Assembly (NCBI RefSeq): GCF_010727125.1
Contig: NZ_AP022564.1
Coordinates: forward strand, 1,674,001-1,738,000
Length of the DNA: 64,000 nucleotides
Direction of reading: 5' to 3'
DNA from: Mycolicibacter terrae
Lineage (GTDB): Bacteria; Actinomycetota; Actinomycetes; Mycobacteriales; Mycobacteriaceae
Of the stretch, positions 43,309-53,421 are shown piece after piece. Made by a program: the position numbers and the translations under genes. The number at the start of each line of letters is the position of its first letter. Position 1 is the first letter of the stretch. The notes under the pieces are model-generated. The model searched no databases. It was not told where the DNA came from and saw only the letters and a program-made list of their open reading frames with translations.

Positions 43309-44568
43309 TTAGGCGTCGGCGGTCTTGCCGAGGGCCTGAGCCAGCAACGGCACCGTGAGCTGAAGTTGCCAGGGTCGGGCGCCGCCGGCACTGAGAAATT
43401 CTTCGATCACCGCCGCGGGTTCTGGTGTCGCGGGATTCCAGTCCCAGCACAGCCGGCGCAGCAGGTCGGGGGAGAGCAGGTTCTCGGGCGGCACCGTCAC
43501 CTGTTCGGACACCCGGCTCAGCGCGGCGCGGGCCGCCTCCAGCCGGGCGGCCGCCTCGGGCTTGCGCCGTGACCAGCGCGACGGCGGCGGTGGGCCGTTG
43601 TGGGGCTCGACGGAATCCGGCGGCTCCGGGTTCTCGCGGGCGGCGTCCAGCGCGGCCAGCCAGGTCGCCGCGCTGCGGCGCTGCTTGGGCCCGCCGAACA
43701 CCGGCAGGACGAGCAGTTCGTCGATGGTGGTGGGGTTGGCGATGGCCGCGGCGACGATCGCCGAATCGGGCAGGATCCGCCCGGGGGCGATGTCGCGGCG
43801 CGCCGCGATCCGATCGCGCACCGTCCAGAGTTCGCGGACGGCGGCCAGCCCACGCCGGTCGCGCACCTTGTGGATGCCCGACGTGCGCCGCCAGCGGTCC
43901 CGGCGGGTCGACGTGGTGAAGTCGGTACTGCGCAGATGGTTGAATTCCTGGGCCGCCCAGTCGGATTTACCCTGTCCGGCCAGCACCTCGGCGATGGCCC
44001 CGCGCAGTTCGATCAGCACCTCGACGTCCAGCGCCGCATAGTTGAGCCACTCGGCGGGAAGCGGGCGCTTGGACCAGTCGGCGGCGCCGTGCCCCTTGGC
44101 CAGCCCCAGCCCCAGCAGTCGCTGCACCATCGCGGCCAGGTTGACCCGCTCGAAACCGGCCAGCCGCCCGGCCAGCTCGGTGTCATAGAGCGCCTTCGGC
44201 CACATGCCGACCTCGGCCAGGCAGGCCAGATCCTGGTCGGCGGCGTGCAGGATCCACTCGTCGTCGTCGAGCACCTCGGCGACCGGACGCAGCAGGGCCG
44301 CCGGGTCCTCGCCGGCGCCGACCGGGTCGATGAGCACCGTGCCCGAACCGGCGCGCCGGATCTGGATGAGATAGGCCCGGTTGGAGTACCGGAAGCCCGA
44401 CGCCCGTTCGGCATCCACCGCGAACGGGCCGTGGCCGACGGCCAACAGATCGGCGGCGGCCCCGATCTGCCTCGCGGTGACCGACACCTCCGGTACCCCG
44501 TCGGCGGGATGGGGCAGGGGGGTCGGCTCGGGCTCTTCGAGGGCCGGTTCTGTGGTCTGCTCGGACAT
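43309..44568 (-). CDS. Ribonuclease D (3'-5' exonuclease with HRDC domains)
   Basis: A 419-residue RNase D-type exonuclease. DEDD motifs: ExoI GPFAVDAERASGFRYSNRAY, ExoII ILHAADQDLACLAEVGMWP, ExoIII with WLNYAALDVEVLIELRGAIA (Y and D present). An HRDC domain follows at about 215-300 (RRGLAAVRELWTVRDRIAAR), and a second weaker HRDC-like region occupies the C-terminus. The protein trims structured RNA 3' ends such as tRNA. The position matches Rv2681. It lies one base downstream of the DUF3000 gene on the same strand, forming a tight operon. Confidence 0.92.
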   Translation of the reverse strand: MSEQTTEPALEEPEPTPLPHPADGVPEVSVTARQIGAAADLLAVGHGPFAVDAERASGFRYSNRAYLIQIRRAGSGTVLIDPVGAGEDPAALLRPVAEVLDDDEWILHAADQDLACLAEVGMWPKALYDTELAGRLAGFERVNLAAMVQRLLGLGLAKGHGAADWSKRPLPAEWLNYAALDVEVLIELRGAIAEVLAGQGKSDWAAQEFNHLRSTDFTTSTRRDRWRRTSGIHKVRDRRGLAAVRELWTVRDRIAARRDIAPGRILPDSAIVAAAIANPTTIDELLVLPVFGGPKQRRSAATWLAALDAARENPEPPDSVEPHNGPPPPSRWSRRKPEAAARLEAARAALSRVSEQVTVPPENLLSPDLLRRLCWDWNPATPEPAAVIEEFLSAGGARPWQLQLTVPLLAQALGKTADA

Positions 44569-44569
44569 C

Positions 44570-45151
44570 TCAGACGCGGGTTCGGGAGCTCAGGTCGGTG
44601 ATCCCGACCGGCGGCAGGCCCGCAGCGTGTTCGAGAACCTCGCAGAACGCCTGGACGTGCCCGCCCAGTTCGGGCGTGGTCGCGGTCCAGGACGCCCGCA
44701 GCTCCAATTGGTGTCCGCGGGGCGGCCCGGAGATGTCGCCGTAGCGCACCGAGGTGGTCGCGGTGACGGTCCCGCCCAGCGCGGTGACGTGCTCGGTTCG
44801 CGACCCCAGCGCCTCGACCAGCCAGCTCCACGCGACCTCGGGCAGGAGCGGGTCGATCGCCTCCTGCGGGTCCAGGTCGGCCTGGATGAACGCCACCAAT
44901 CGCATGGTGCCGTCCCAGGCGTCGGTGCCGTCCGGGTCGTACAGCAGGATCAGCCGGCCGAACGCGTCGCCGTCGGAGTCCTCCGGGACGAAGTCGGTCT
45001 CGGCATGCTTGACCTCGGCGCCCAGCGCATAGCTGTAGGGCGCCAGACGCTGCGGCGGCCGGATCGGGCCCAACTCGATCTCCGGCCGCACCGTCGCGGC
45101 GTGCATCGTCGCCACCGCTTCCCGGAAGGGGGCAGGCTCGGCTGATGTCAC
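44570..45151 (-). CDS. DUF3000 protein
   Basis: A 193-residue soluble protein of the DUF3000 family. The conserved segments are [60 protein letters not shown] and [20 protein letters not shown]. The start is GTG 45151. It is upstream of RNase D with one base between, suggesting one transcript. The function is unknown; no membrane segment or catalytic motif stands out. Between it and hemE I see no enoyl-CoA hydratase gene, which I recall at this place in M. tuberculosis (echA15). Confidence 0.9.
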   Translation of the reverse strand: MTSAEPAPFREAVATMHAATVRPEIELGPIRPPQRLAPYSYALGAEVKHAETDFVPEDSDGDAFGRLILLYDPDGTDAWDGTMRLVAFIQADLDPQEAIDPLLPEVAWSWLVEALGSRTEHVTALGGTVTATTSVRYGDISGPPRGHQLELRASWTATTPELGGHVQAFCEVLEHAAGLPPVGITDLSSRTRV

Positions 45152-45299
45152 GGGTGCCGCTCCTTAACTCATCGCTGTGCGCCGCGTCGCCAGCGGCCGG
45201 CCCCCGGGTGTTACTGCGCACCGCCGCGACGCGGGTCGCCGGATCTCACGCTAACCCCCGGTGGCGATCGGCGCAGACAGGCGCGCCGAATCGGGGTGG

Positions 45300-45345
45300 T
45301 TCAGCGAGGCTCGACGGAGGAGAGCCGAAGCTGGGACCGCCGCCT
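45300..45345. repeat. Dispersed repeat, copy B
   Basis: TTCAGCGAGGCTCGACGGAG through CGAAGCTGGGACCGCCGCCT is nearly identical to the tandem unit at 54465 (differences are TTC for TTA at the start and an extra A before CCGCC). It lies in the 245-base gap between DUF3000 and hemE. GGCTC and GAGCC can pair around GACGGAGGA. Confidence 0.75.
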
Positions 45346-45396
45346 GAATCACCGACGGTTCGCCCGCGCAACCCGGCCATGGCAGCATTGACCTCG

Positions 45397-46446
45397 ATGA
45401 GTGCCCGTCGTGAGCTGCCCGATTCCCCCTTCCTGGCCGCCGCTGCCGGCCGGCAACCCGCCCGGGTGCCGGTCTGGTTCATGCGGCAGGCCGGCCGGTC
45501 GCTGCCGGAATACCGAGCCCTGCGCGCCCAGCACAGCATGCTGGCCGCCTGCTTCGACCCGGAGTTGGTCTGCGAGATCACCCTGCAGCCGGTGCGCCGT
45601 CACGACGTGGACGCGGCGATCCTGTTCTCCGACATCGTGGTGCCGCTACGCGGCGCCGGGGTGGACTTGGACATCGTGCCCGACGTCGGCCCGGTGATCG
45701 CCGATCCGGTGCGCAGCGCGGCCGATGTCGCCGCCCTGGCCCCGCTGGACCCGCAGCGGGTGACGGCCGTTGCCGAGGCGGTGTCGCTGCTGGTGGGCGC
45801 GCTCGGCGAGGTACCGCTGATCGGCTTCGCCGGCGCGCCGTTCACCCTGGCGTCCTACCTGGTCGAGGGCGGGCCCAGCCGGAACCACGCGCACACCAAG
45901 GCGATGATGCTGGCCGACCCCGACAGCTGGCATCACCTGATGACCCGGCTCACCGATCTGACCATCGCGTTTCTGACCGTGCAGCTCGACCACGGTGTGG
46001 ACGCGATCCAGCTGTTCGACTCCTGGGCCGGCACCCTGAGCCTGACCGACTACCGCAACTTCGTGCTGCCGCACAGTGCCCGGGTGTTCGCCACGCTGGC
46101 CGACGCCGGCGTGCCGATGACGCATTTCGGGGTGCAGACCGCCGAGCTGCTGGGCGCCATGGCCGAAGCCGGCGCCACCGTGGTGGGCGTGGACTGGCGG
46201 ACCCGCCTGACCGATGCCGCCGACCGGGTCGGCGCGGGCATCGCCCTGCAGGGCAACCTGGATCCCGCGGTGGTGTTGGCGGGCTGGCCGGTAGTGGAAC
46301 GCGCGGCCCGCGCCGTCGTGGAGGACGGTCGCGCCGCGGTGGCCGCTGGGGCTTCCGGGCATGTGTTCAACCTCGGGCACGGCGTACTGCCGGAATCAGA
46401 CCCCGGGGTGCTCACCGATCTGGTGTCGTTGGTCCATTCACTGTGA
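45397..46446 (+). CDS. hemE: Uroporphyrinogen decarboxylase
   Basis: A 349-residue UroD converting uroporphyrinogen III to coproporphyrinogen III by four decarboxylations. Motifs: substrate loop [20 protein letters not shown] (with R of RQAGR), [20 protein letters not shown] with the catalytic Asp, [20 protein letters not shown], and the C-terminal [21 protein letters not shown] used ATG 45397 ([12 protein letters not shown]), which matches known starts; an in-frame ATG at 45379 is possible. It starts the hemE-hemY-hemQ haem operon, overlapping hemY by 4 bases. Confidence 0.96.
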   Translation: MSARRELPDSPFLAAAAGRQPARVPVWFMRQAGRSLPEYRALRAQHSMLAACFDPELVCEITLQPVRRHDVDAAILFSDIVVPLRGAGVDLDIVPDVGPVIADPVRSAADVAALAPLDPQRVTAVAEAVSLLVGALGEVPLIGFAGAPFTLASYLVEGGPSRNHAHTKAMMLADPDSWHHLMTRLTDLTIAFLTVQLDHGVDAIQLFDSWAGTLSLTDYRNFVLPHSARVFATLADAGVPMTHFGVQTAELLGAMAEAGATVVGVDWRTRLTDAADRVGAGIALQGNLDPAVVLAGWPVVERAARAVVEDGRAAVAAGASGHVFNLGHGVLPESDPGVLTDLVSLVHSL

Positions 46447-47804
46447 CGTTGTCGTATTGCGTTGTCGGAGGCGGTATCTCCGGTCTGGCCGCCGCCTACC
46501 GACTGCGCGCGACGCTCGGTGACGCCGTCGACATCACCCTCTTCGATCCGGCCGACCGGCTCGGCGGCGTGCTGCGCACCGAGACCCTGGGCGGTATCGG
46601 AGTCGACGTGGGCGCGGAGGCGTTCGTCGCGCGTCGGCCGGAACTGCCGGCCCTGCTGGCCGAGCTGGGCCTGGCCGATCGGGAACGCACCACCACCGGG
46701 GTGCGGCCGCTGCTGTACCGCCACCGGACACTGCATCCGCTGCCGCCGGACACGCTGAGCGGTATCCCGTCCTCGCCGGGGTCGATGGCCGGCCTGGTCG
46801 ATGAGGAGACCATCGCCCGCATCGCCGCCGAACCCACCCGGCCGCTGACGTTCCAACCCGGTAGCGACCCGGCGCTGGGGGCGCTGGTGGCAGACCGGTT
46901 CGGCGAGCAGGTGGTCGCCTGCTCGGTGGATCCGCTGATCGGCGGGGTGTACGCCGGTTCGGCGGCGACGGTCGGTCTGCGCTCGGCGGTGCCGGCCCTG
47001 GCCGCCGCGCTGGACGACGGCGCACCCAGCCTCACCGAGGCGGTGCGCCGGGCGCTGCCGCCGAAAACCGGTGAACCGGTGTTCGGTGCGATCGCCGGCG
47101 GCTACCAGGTGCTGATCGACGCACTGGTACGCCGAAGCAGGCTGCGCTGGGTACAGGCTGCGGTGACGCAGATCGACCCGACCGGAGACGGTTGGCTGTT
47201 GCGCGACTCCGCCGGGGGCTACTACCGCGCCGACCGGGTGGTGATGGCCGTGCCCGCCAATGTGCTGGCCCGGCTGGCCACCGGGTTCGCCCCGCGCGCC
47301 GCGGCGGCCGCCAGCCAGATCACCAGCGCATCGTCGGTGGTGGTGGCGATGGCGGTGCTGGCCGGTGCGCCGTTCCCGGCCAACTCCGGAGTGCTGGTCG
47401 CGACCGGGGAGCGGCTGCACGCCAAGGCGATCACCTTGACCTCACGCAAGTGGGACCACTGGGGGTACGGCGGCAAGGTGGAGCTGCTGCGGTTGTCGTT
47501 CGGCCGGTTCGGCGACTCCCGCACCCGGGCCTCCGACGCCGAGCTGGTGGGTTGGGCGGTGGCCGACCTGGAGACCGTCTTCGGTGCCGTGGTCGATCCG
47601 CTGGATGTCCGGGTGCAGCGCTGGCCTGCGGCGATGCCGCAATACCGGTCCGGCCACGCCGCCCTGGTCGCCAGGCTTCGCGCCGGACTGCCGGCAACGG
47701 TGGCCGCCGCGGGCAACTACCTCGACGGCATCGGGGTGCCGGCCTGCGTCGCGGCGGCCGATCGGGCGGTGGCGGCCGTGACCAGCGCCACCCCGGCACC
47801 CTAG
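46443..47804 (+). CDS. hemY: Coproporphyrinogen/protoporphyrinogen oxidase (HemY/CgoX)
   Basis: A 453-residue FAD-dependent oxidase. The N-terminus holds the FAD motif [20 protein letters not shown], and the second glycine element is [38 protein letters not shown] is the family's active-site segment, and the C-terminal FAD region is [20 protein letters not shown]. In actinobacteria this enzyme oxidises coproporphyrinogen III to coproporphyrin III with O2, feeding ferrochelatase and HemQ. It is named hemG in some M. tuberculosis lists. The GTG start overlaps the hemE stop, so translation is coupled. Confidence 0.94.
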   Translation: MTLSYCVVGGGISGLAAAYRLRATLGDAVDITLFDPADRLGGVLRTETLGGIGVDVGAEAFVARRPELPALLAELGLADRERTTTGVRPLLYRHRTLHPLPPDTLSGIPSSPGSMAGLVDEETIARIAAEPTRPLTFQPGSDPALGALVADRFGEQVVACSVDPLIGGVYAGSAATVGLRSAVPALAAALDDGAPSLTEAVRRALPPKTGEPVFGAIAGGYQVLIDALVRRSRLRWVQAAVTQIDPTGDGWLLRDSAGGYYRADRVVMAVPANVLARLATGFAPRAAAAASQITSASSVVVAMAVLAGAPFPANSGVLVATGERLHAKAITLTSRKWDHWGYGGKVELLRLSFGRFGDSRTRASDAELVGWAVADLETVFGAVVDPLDVRVQRWPAAMPQYRSGHAALVARLRAGLPATVAAAGNYLDGIGVPACVAAADRAVAAVTSATPAP

Positions 47805-47839
47805 AGCGGTTCGGGGCGCATCGTGGCAGCATATGGACC

Positions 47840-48541
47840 ATGGCGCACCTCGATTACGACAAGCTGAATTCCACTATCCGCTACGTGATGTTCTCGGTGT
47901 TCTCGGTTCGTCCGGGGGTGCTCGACGAAGGTCCCGCCACCCGTGACGAGATCGCCGATCAGGCCGCCACCTTCTTGAAACAGCAGGAAGAACGCGGCGT
48001 GGTGATCCGCGGTATCTACGATGTCGCCGGCCTGCGCGCCGACGCCGACTTCATGATCTGGAGCCACGCCGAGCGCATCGAGGACCTGCAAGCCGCCTAC
48101 GCCGGTTTCCGCCGCACCGCACTGGGCCGGGCCTGCACCCCGGTGTGGAGCAACGTGGCACTGCACCGCCCCGCCGAATTCAACAAGAGTCATGTCCCGG
48201 CGTTCATCGCCGGTGAGCCGGCCGGTGCCTACATCTGCGTGTACCCGTTCGTGCGCTCTCACGAGTGGTACGTGCTGCCCGAGGAGGACCGCCGCCGGAT
48301 GCTGGCCGAACACGGGATGGCCGCCCGACCGTACAAGGACGTCCGCGCCAACACCGTGCCGGCGTTCGCGCTCGGTGACTACGAGTGGATCCTGGCGTTC
48401 GAGGCGCCCGAACTCGACCTCATCGTCGATCTGATGCGCGACCTGCGAAACACCGAGGCGCGCCTGCACGCTCGGGAGGAGACCCCGTTCTTCACCGGTC
48501 CGCGCATCGAGGTCGAGCAGTTGGTGGCCACCCTGCCGTGA
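47840..48541 (+). CDS. hemQ: Coproheme decarboxylase HemQ (ChdC)
   Basis: A 233-residue chlorite-dismutase-fold enzyme that makes haem b from coprohaem with H2O2, the last step of the coproporphyrin-dependent pathway. Motifs: [74 protein letters not shown] and the proximal-His-bearing [20 protein letters not shown]. The active-site Tyr is expected in the SHEWYVLP stretch. The ATG at 47840 is the only good start. Its stop overlaps the methyltransferase start (GTGA), and the gene lies 35 bases after hemY. Confidence 0.95.
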   Translation: MAHLDYDKLNSTIRYVMFSVFSVRPGVLDEGPATRDEIADQAATFLKQQEERGVVIRGIYDVAGLRADADFMIWSHAERIEDLQAAYAGFRRTALGRACTPVWSNVALHRPAEFNKSHVPAFIAGEPAGAYICVYPFVRSHEWYVLPEEDRRRMLAEHGMAARPYKDVRANTVPAFALGDYEWILAFEAPELDLIVDLMRDLRNTEARLHAREETPFFTGPRIEVEQLVATLP

Positions 48542-49281
48542 GCTCGTCGGTTGCCGGCGACGCCGAACGGTTCGAGGAGATCTACCGCGCCGATCAGACC
48601 GCCCGGGGATTGCCGGCCTCCACCCCGTGGGACATCGGCGGACCGCAGCCGGTGGTGCGGCGTCTGGTGGCGCTGGGTGCGATCCGGGGGGCGGTGCTCG
48701 ACCCGGGGACCGGACCGGGCCACCACGCGATCCACTTCGCCCGGCACGGCTTCGACGCGACCGGCATCGACGTGTCCGAGACGGCCATCGAGCGTGCTCG
48801 TGCCAACGCGCAGGCGGCGGGGGTGACCGTTGATTTTCGGGTCGGCGACGCCAAGGCTCTCGATGGTTTCTCCGCTTGTTTCGACACCGTCGTCGACACC
48901 GCCTTCTACAACACGTTCGGCGGTGATTCCCAGCACGATTACCTGCGGGCGCTACACCGGGCTACCAGGCCGGGTGCCCGGCTCTACATGGTCGAAGCCG
49001 CCGACTACAACATCAACGGGTTCTTCATGCCCCCGGCGATGTCGATCGACGAGCTGCGATCCGGGCTGCCGGCCGGTGGCTGGCGGATCGACTACCTGGG
49101 GCCGACCAGCTACCTGGTTAATGTCAGTGCGGCGGGGTTCGCCGCGCAGGTCGAGCGGAATCCGGACGCGCCGCCGCGGATCCGGGCGATCGCGCAACGG
49201 CTGGCGGTCATCGAGCCGCTGATGGACGGGCAGCTGGCGCACGCCCCGTTCTGGGAAGTCCACGCCGCTCGCATCGACTGA
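48538..49281 (+). CDS. Class I SAM-dependent methyltransferase
   Basis: A 247-residue small-molecule methyltransferase with the motif [20 protein letters not shown], then [20 protein letters not shown] (the acid that binds the ribose) and [40 protein letters not shown]. The C-terminal domain is short and does not reveal the substrate. It is coupled to hemQ by a GTGA overlap, so it belongs to the haem operon, at the place of Rv2675. A role in porphyrin or quinone methylation is only suggested by position. Confidence 0.9.
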   Translation: MSSSVAGDAERFEEIYRADQTARGLPASTPWDIGGPQPVVRRLVALGAIRGAVLDPGTGPGHHAIHFARHGFDATGIDVSETAIERARANAQAAGVTVDFRVGDAKALDGFSACFDTVVDTAFYNTFGGDSQHDYLRALHRATRPGARLYMVEAADYNINGFFMPPAMSIDELRSGLPAGGWRIDYLGPTSYLVNVSAAGFAAQVERNPDAPPRIRAIAQRLAVIEPLMDGQLAHAPFWEVHAARID

Positions 49282-49296
49282 ATTCGCCCGATCGGC

Positions 49297-49704
49297 TCAG
49301 GACGGCGGCACCAGCCGCAGGCAGATCGAGTTGATGCAGTACCGCTGATCGGTCGGGGTGGGGTAGCCCTCGCCGGTGAACACATGGCCCAGGTGGCTGT
49401 GGCAGGCCGCGCACAACACCTCGGTGCGGCGCATCCCCAGCGAGTCGTCCGGGCGCAAGATCACCGCATCGGAGTCCGCCGGGTCGAAGAACGACGGCCA
49501 ACCGCAGTGCGACGGGAATTTCTCTGTGCTGCGGAACAATTCGGCACCGCACGCCCGGCACTCGTAGACACCTTCGGTGGTGGTGTCGGTGTATTCGCCG
49601 GTGTTCGGGGGCTCGGTGCCGCCGCGACGCAGCACGGCGAACTCCTCAGCGGTGAGTTTGCGGCGCCACTCGTCGTCGGTGAGTGCCACTTTCGGAGAGG
49701 TCAT
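49297..49704 (-). CDS. msrB: Peptide-methionine (R)-S-oxide reductase
   Basis: A 135-residue MsrB repairing methionine-R-sulfoxide. Zinc-binding pairs are at C49/C52 (YECRACG) and C98/C101 (VLCAACH). The catalytic Cys is C123 in RYCINSICLRL and the substrate pocket is HCGWPSFFDPA. C67 may serve as a resolving Cys. The last residue of the gene lies next to the end of the methyltransferase gene, which converges with it. Its start overlaps the aftC stop by 4 bases, so the two are cotranscribed. Confidence 0.96.
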   Translation of the reverse strand: MTSPKVALTDDEWRRKLTAEEFAVLRRGGTEPPNTGEYTDTTTEGVYECRACGAELFRSTEKFPSHCGWPSFFDPADSDAVILRPDDSLGMRRTEVLCAACHSHLGHVFTGEGYPTPTDQRYCINSICLRLVPPS

Positions 49705-50999
49705 GCCTCCACGTTAACCCTGTCCGTCTCATCCGCCAGCCACGCCGGATCGATCCCGTGGTCGAGGCGGTCGGCCTCCCGCGCATCGAGGTAGCGGTAA
49801 CACAGCACCGCGCACACCACGATCAGCAGCAGCGACCAGCCGTAGGTGATCTTGAGGTAATCCAGCGGCCGCCCGACGTTCATCCACCGGAAGATCAGCC
49901 ACTTGTCCAGCGTCATGAAGCCGTAGACGCCCAGCCACGCCGGCCAGTTGCGCAGCACCGAGTTCGGCAGCACCACCGTCATCAGGAAGGGGAACAGCAC
50001 GATCGAGTAGTAGCCCTGGCCCAGTGACAGCACCAGGAACGACGTGGTCAACAGCACGCCCGAGGAGGTCAGCAGCCAGAACCGAGGGTCGCGGGTGCGG
50101 TAGTAGCGGTACAGCAGCCACAGGCTGAGCGCCGCGATCGCGGTGAACAACACCCGCAGGAACAGGATCAGCGCGGGAGGCAGGCCGAAGAACACGCCGT
50201 TGCCCAGGATCGAGGAGTTGAAGTAGTCCCGGGTGCCCATGATGTAGGGAACAGTGTGGGCGAAATAGCTGGTCGGATCGCTGGCCAGCGGAAACGCGAC
50301 CAGGTTGAACAGCACCGGTGCCGCGACCGCGCCGATCAGCGGCCGCCACTGCCGGTTGAGCACCGGTAGCAGCAACAGCGGCGCCAGCACCGGTTTGACC
50401 ACCAGGGTCAGTCCTATCGCGACACCGGCCCACCATTGGCGGCCCTCGCGGCCGTCGAGCACCCAGCGCAAGAACAGCACCTCGGCCAGCAGGACCACAC
50501 CGTTGATGTTGGTGAATACCAGCGTGCTGGACACGCTCTCGGTGAGAAACATCGCCGCCAGCAGGGCCGGCGCCGCCACCGAGGTCAGCCCGAAACCGAA
50601 CATCCGCAGCAGCAGGTAGGCGGCGAGCAGGATCGCGATCGTGTTGGTGGCGATGAACGTGTAGCGCGATAGGGTCTCGGGCAGATACCCGAACGGCGAC
50701 ATCAGCAAGGTGCCGCCGGGGGAGTAGAGGTAGTGCGGGTCGACGTAGTCGAAGTGCTCGTTGTAGATGTCCAGGCCGTGCCGGAAGTTGAGCACCGCGC
50801 GGTAGACCGGCTTGAAGTCGTCGGTGATGTTGCCGTTGAGCGGCAGGATCACCGCGCGGTGAATCAACGACATGATGGCCACCGGCCACAGCACCGAACG
50901 CAGCACGGTCGCGGCGCTCGGCGCGCTGGTCGGTGGGCGGAAGGCGGTCAGCAGACTGCTGCGAAGTGAGTTAACTGCCGTCACCAGCGCACCGTACAC
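49701..50999 (-). CDS. aftC: Arabinofuranosyltransferase AftC (GT-C)
   Basis: A 432-residue GT-C glycosyltransferase with about ten membrane helices that adds alpha-1,3 branches to arabinan of arabinogalactan and lipoarabinomannan, using decaprenyl-phosphoryl arabinose. The acidic GT-C motif is NGNITDDFKPVYRAVLNFRH in the first periplasmic loop, followed by DIYNEHFDYVDPHYLYSPGG. Later loops include FLVLSLGQGYYSIVLFPFLM. The GTG at 50999 gives the family N-terminus (MYGALVTAVNSLR). It is upstream of msrB, with overlapping stop and start. The M. tuberculosis gene is Rv2673. Confidence 0.94.
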   Translation of the reverse strand: MYGALVTAVNSLRSSLLTAFRPPTSAPSAATVLRSVLWPVAIMSLIHRAVILPLNGNITDDFKPVYRAVLNFRHGLDIYNEHFDYVDPHYLYSPGGTLLMSPFGYLPETLSRYTFIATNTIAILLAAYLLLRMFGFGLTSVAAPALLAAMFLTESVSSTLVFTNINGVVLLAEVLFLRWVLDGREGRQWWAGVAIGLTLVVKPVLAPLLLLPVLNRQWRPLIGAVAAPVLFNLVAFPLASDPTSYFAHTVPYIMGTRDYFNSSILGNGVFFGLPPALILFLRVLFTAIAALSLWLLYRYYRTRDPRFWLLTSSGVLLTTSFLVLSLGQGYYSIVLFPFLMTVVLPNSVLRNWPAWLGVYGFMTLDKWLIFRWMNVGRPLDYLKITYGWSLLLIVVCAVLCYRYLDAREADRLDHGIDPAWLADETDRVNVEA

Positions 51000-51022
51000 C
51001 GAACGGGTGCGCCCGCCTCAGC

Positions 51023-52594
51023 TCAGGCCGGGCAGTAGACGTCGGTGTCGGGCAGCTTGCCGCTGTCGAGATAGCCGATCAGCGGGGGCAGCGTGCACGA
51101 CGAGTACACGGTGGCCCCGTGACCGATGCCCTGCCACATCACCCGCTTGCTGGCCGCGCCGGCGTTGATGACGGCCGCGGCGGTGGCCGCCACACCCTCC
51201 TCGCCGACGATCGGGTCGTTTTGCACCCCGAACAGCAGCACGTCGATCTTGAGCTCCTTCGCCGCCTCCGGGGTGGCGCTGCTGGGCCAGCTCAGGCACT
51301 GCGCCATATCGAGGGCGCCGACGGCGCCGAACTGCGGGTACTCCTTGCCCCAGGCGACCAGCAGCTCCCGGACCCGGTCGGGGGTGGGCCGGTTGAGCGC
51401 GTCGGCGCACGAATTGATGAAGTGGCCGTCGCTGCCGACGGTGCCCTGGGCCCGGTTGATGAGGTTGTTCAGCAGGTTGGCGTCACCGGCATGCGCGCCG
51501 GCCAGCGCCCTGGCCAATTCGTTGGTGCTGCTGACACGGTCACCGATGGGATAGCCCAGGGTGCTGACGATGGCATGGGTCACCGCGGCCACCGAGGCGC
51601 CGCCCGGACCGTTCCCGGTACGGGCGGAGTCCAGCACCGCGTCCACGACACCCTTGGGGTCGGGCGCCAGGGCGCAGTTCACCGCGACGCACTGGGCGGC
51701 GAACGCCTCGAAGGCCGCCTCCTGGCCCTTGATCCGCTGCTCGGCGGCGGCCTCGGCGGCCACGCCAAGCGGGATGGGGGAGTCCAGCGCCAACCGGGCC
51801 ACCTTGCCGGGATGGGATCCGGCGTAGGCCAGGGCGACCTGGGCACCATTGCCGATTCCGATCAGGGCCAGCGCCGGAACGTCCCAGATGCTGCGCAGCC
51901 GTTCGAGGTCGGTGGCGGCGTGGGTGTTGTCGTAGGAGGACTCCCCGGGCGAGATGGCGTCGGTGCAGTCGGTGGTGGCGTCCATCGCGACGGTGCCCAG
52001 GTTGGCCACCGGGTCGTCGCCGGCGGCGAACTGCGCCAGGTTCCACATCTCCTCGCGATCACCGCGGTCGCGGCAGTCCACCGGGCTCGACATGCCGGTG
52101 CCGCGCCGGTCCACGGCCACGACAGGGTGGCCGGCGAGCACATCGGCACCGCCGCGCGCCAGCCAGGTCGGCAGCTGCAGCGAGGACGGCAGGTCCCAGC
52201 CGGTGGTGAACACCACGGGCCCGGCGTCGGCGGGGGTCTGCACCGACCTGGCCCGCACCACACCGATGCTGATCGCCGTGGAGCCGCCCCCGAGCGGGTC
52301 GACGTCGGCGTCATAACTGGCACAGTCCAACCGCACCCCGGGGGTCGCGGGCACCGCGGCGTCATTGAACACCCGCGCCGTGCAGTCATGCCAGGGCAGG
52401 TCGTTCTTGGGTACCTCGACCGGCGGCGGGCCGGCGCTGTCGGGGGTGGATTCGGGTTGCCCCTGCGGGCCGGCGCCGGAGTCGGTGGCGAAGCGCGGGT
52501 TCGCGGCCAGCCCGGGCGCACAGCCGGCCAGCACGGTGGCCACCGGCAGGGCGACCGCGAGCGCGATCCTGGCAAACCTGGCGTGGCGGGTCAT
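51023..52594 (-). CDS. Exported lipoprotein, TAP-like alpha/beta hydrolase fold
   Basis: A 523-residue secreted protein. The lipobox is ATVLAGC with the lipidated Cys at residue 25, so it is anchored to the envelope. The fold is that of the TAP-like C-terminal/tripeptidyl aminopeptidase hydrolases: GPVVFTTGWDLPSSLQLPTW, VVAVDRRGTGMSSPVDCRDR, and the C-terminal WQGIGHGATVYSSCTLPPLI. The nucleophile elbow GYS-G of active relatives reads G-I-G-N-G here (246-250), with Gly248 where Ser would be, so catalysis is doubtful unless the active site differs. I used ATG 52594, with AAGG about seven bases upstream. It sits 10 bases after the RibD-like gene. Confidence 0.85.
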   Translation of the reverse strand: MTRHARFARIALAVALPVATVLAGCAPGLAANPRFATDSGAGPQGQPESTPDSAGPPPVEVPKNDLPWHDCTARVFNDAAVPATPGVRLDCASYDADVDPLGGGSTAISIGVVRARSVQTPADAGPVVFTTGWDLPSSLQLPTWLARGGADVLAGHPVVAVDRRGTGMSSPVDCRDRGDREEMWNLAQFAAGDDPVANLGTVAMDATTDCTDAISPGESSYDNTHAATDLERLRSIWDVPALALIGIGNGAQVALAYAGSHPGKVARLALDSPIPLGVAAEAAAEQRIKGQEAAFEAFAAQCVAVNCALAPDPKGVVDAVLDSARTGNGPGGASVAAVTHAIVSTLGYPIGDRVSSTNELARALAGAHAGDANLLNNLINRAQGTVGSDGHFINSCADALNRPTPDRVRELLVAWGKEYPQFGAVGALDMAQCLSWPSSATPEAAKELKIDVLLFGVQNDPIVGEEGVAATAAAVINAGAASKRVMWQGIGHGATVYSSCTLPPLIGYLDSGKLPDTDVYCPA

Positions 52595-52604
52595 GCCTGT
52601 CACC

Positions 52605-53387
52605 TTATAGGCGGGCGCTTTTGACGTAGCGGCCGTAGAGGTAGCCGGATTCGTCGGTCAGCAGATGCGCGCAGTGCATCCGGGTCGCCACCTCGCCGGG
52701 GCCGGTGGCGATGCGCCGGGCCAACCCCCCGACGAGGAAAGGCGCGACGGTCAGGCACAGCTCGTCGAGCAGATCGCGTTCGATGAACGAGCCCAGCAGG
52801 GTCGGCCCGCCCTCGGTGAGCACCCGATACTGCCCGCGTGCGGCCAACGTGGACAGGATCGCCGCCTCATCGACCCGGTCCGGGTCGCCGGCCGAGCAGT
52901 CCAGGACCTCTGCGTGCCCGGCCAGCCGCCGCCGGGTGTCGCCGGCCGCCGCAGCGCTGGTCAACACCAACGGCGCCAACTCGGTGTCGGTGAAGACCCG
53001 CATGCCCCGGTCGAGTTGCCCGGAGCGGCTGACGATCGCCAGCCGGGGCACCTCGGACTGGCCGCGGTCGCGGCGACGCAGGCGCTCGGTGACGTTGAGC
53101 CTGGCGCCGCCGTAGTTCTCGACCCGGACCGTGCCGGCGCCGACCACCACGATGTCGGCCAGTGCCCGCAGCAGCATGAACAGGGTCCGGTCGCCCGTGC
53201 TCGCCAGCTCGCCGGTCTTGCCCTCCAGCGTTGCGCCGCCGTCGATGCTGCCGATGAAATTGGCCCGCAGCCAGATGCGCGGGTTGTCCCGTTCGGGGTA
53301 GGCGTACAGCCGGGCCAGTTCGGCATCATCGACGGGCTGAGCCGCGTCCAACCGGGTGAAACCCGGGTCTGCGCTGAGGTCGGACAT
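52605..53387 (-). CDS. RibD-like pyrimidine reductase/dihydrofolate reductase-fold protein
   Basis: A 260-residue protein of the RibD C-terminal family, the fold of bacterial dihydrofolate reductase. It shows WLRANFIGSIDGGATLEGKT, DRTLFMLLRALADIVVVGAG, TVRVENYGGARLNVTERLRR, LAIVSRSGQLDRGMRVFTDT and RVLTEGGPTLLGSFIERDLL. In M. tuberculosis the corresponding protein (Rv2671, RibD) has DHFR activity and can give resistance to antifolates when overproduced. I used ATG 53387; a GTG at 53393 is two codons upstream. It lies upstream of the lipoprotein gene and diverges from zapE. Confidence 0.92.
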   Translation of the reverse strand: MSDLSADPGFTRLDAAQPVDDAELARLYAYPERDNPRIWLRANFIGSIDGGATLEGKTGELASTGDRTLFMLLRALADIVVVGAGTVRVENYGGARLNVTERLRRRDRGQSEVPRLAIVSRSGQLDRGMRVFTDTELAPLVLTSAAAAGDTRRRLAGHAEVLDCSAGDPDRVDEAAILSTLAARGQYRVLTEGGPTLLGSFIERDLLDELCLTVAPFLVGGLARRIATGPGEVATRMHCAHLLTDESGYLYGRYVKSARL

Positions 53388-53421
53388 GGCCACGATTGCA
53401 CCATGTGGCTACAGTTCCTGC

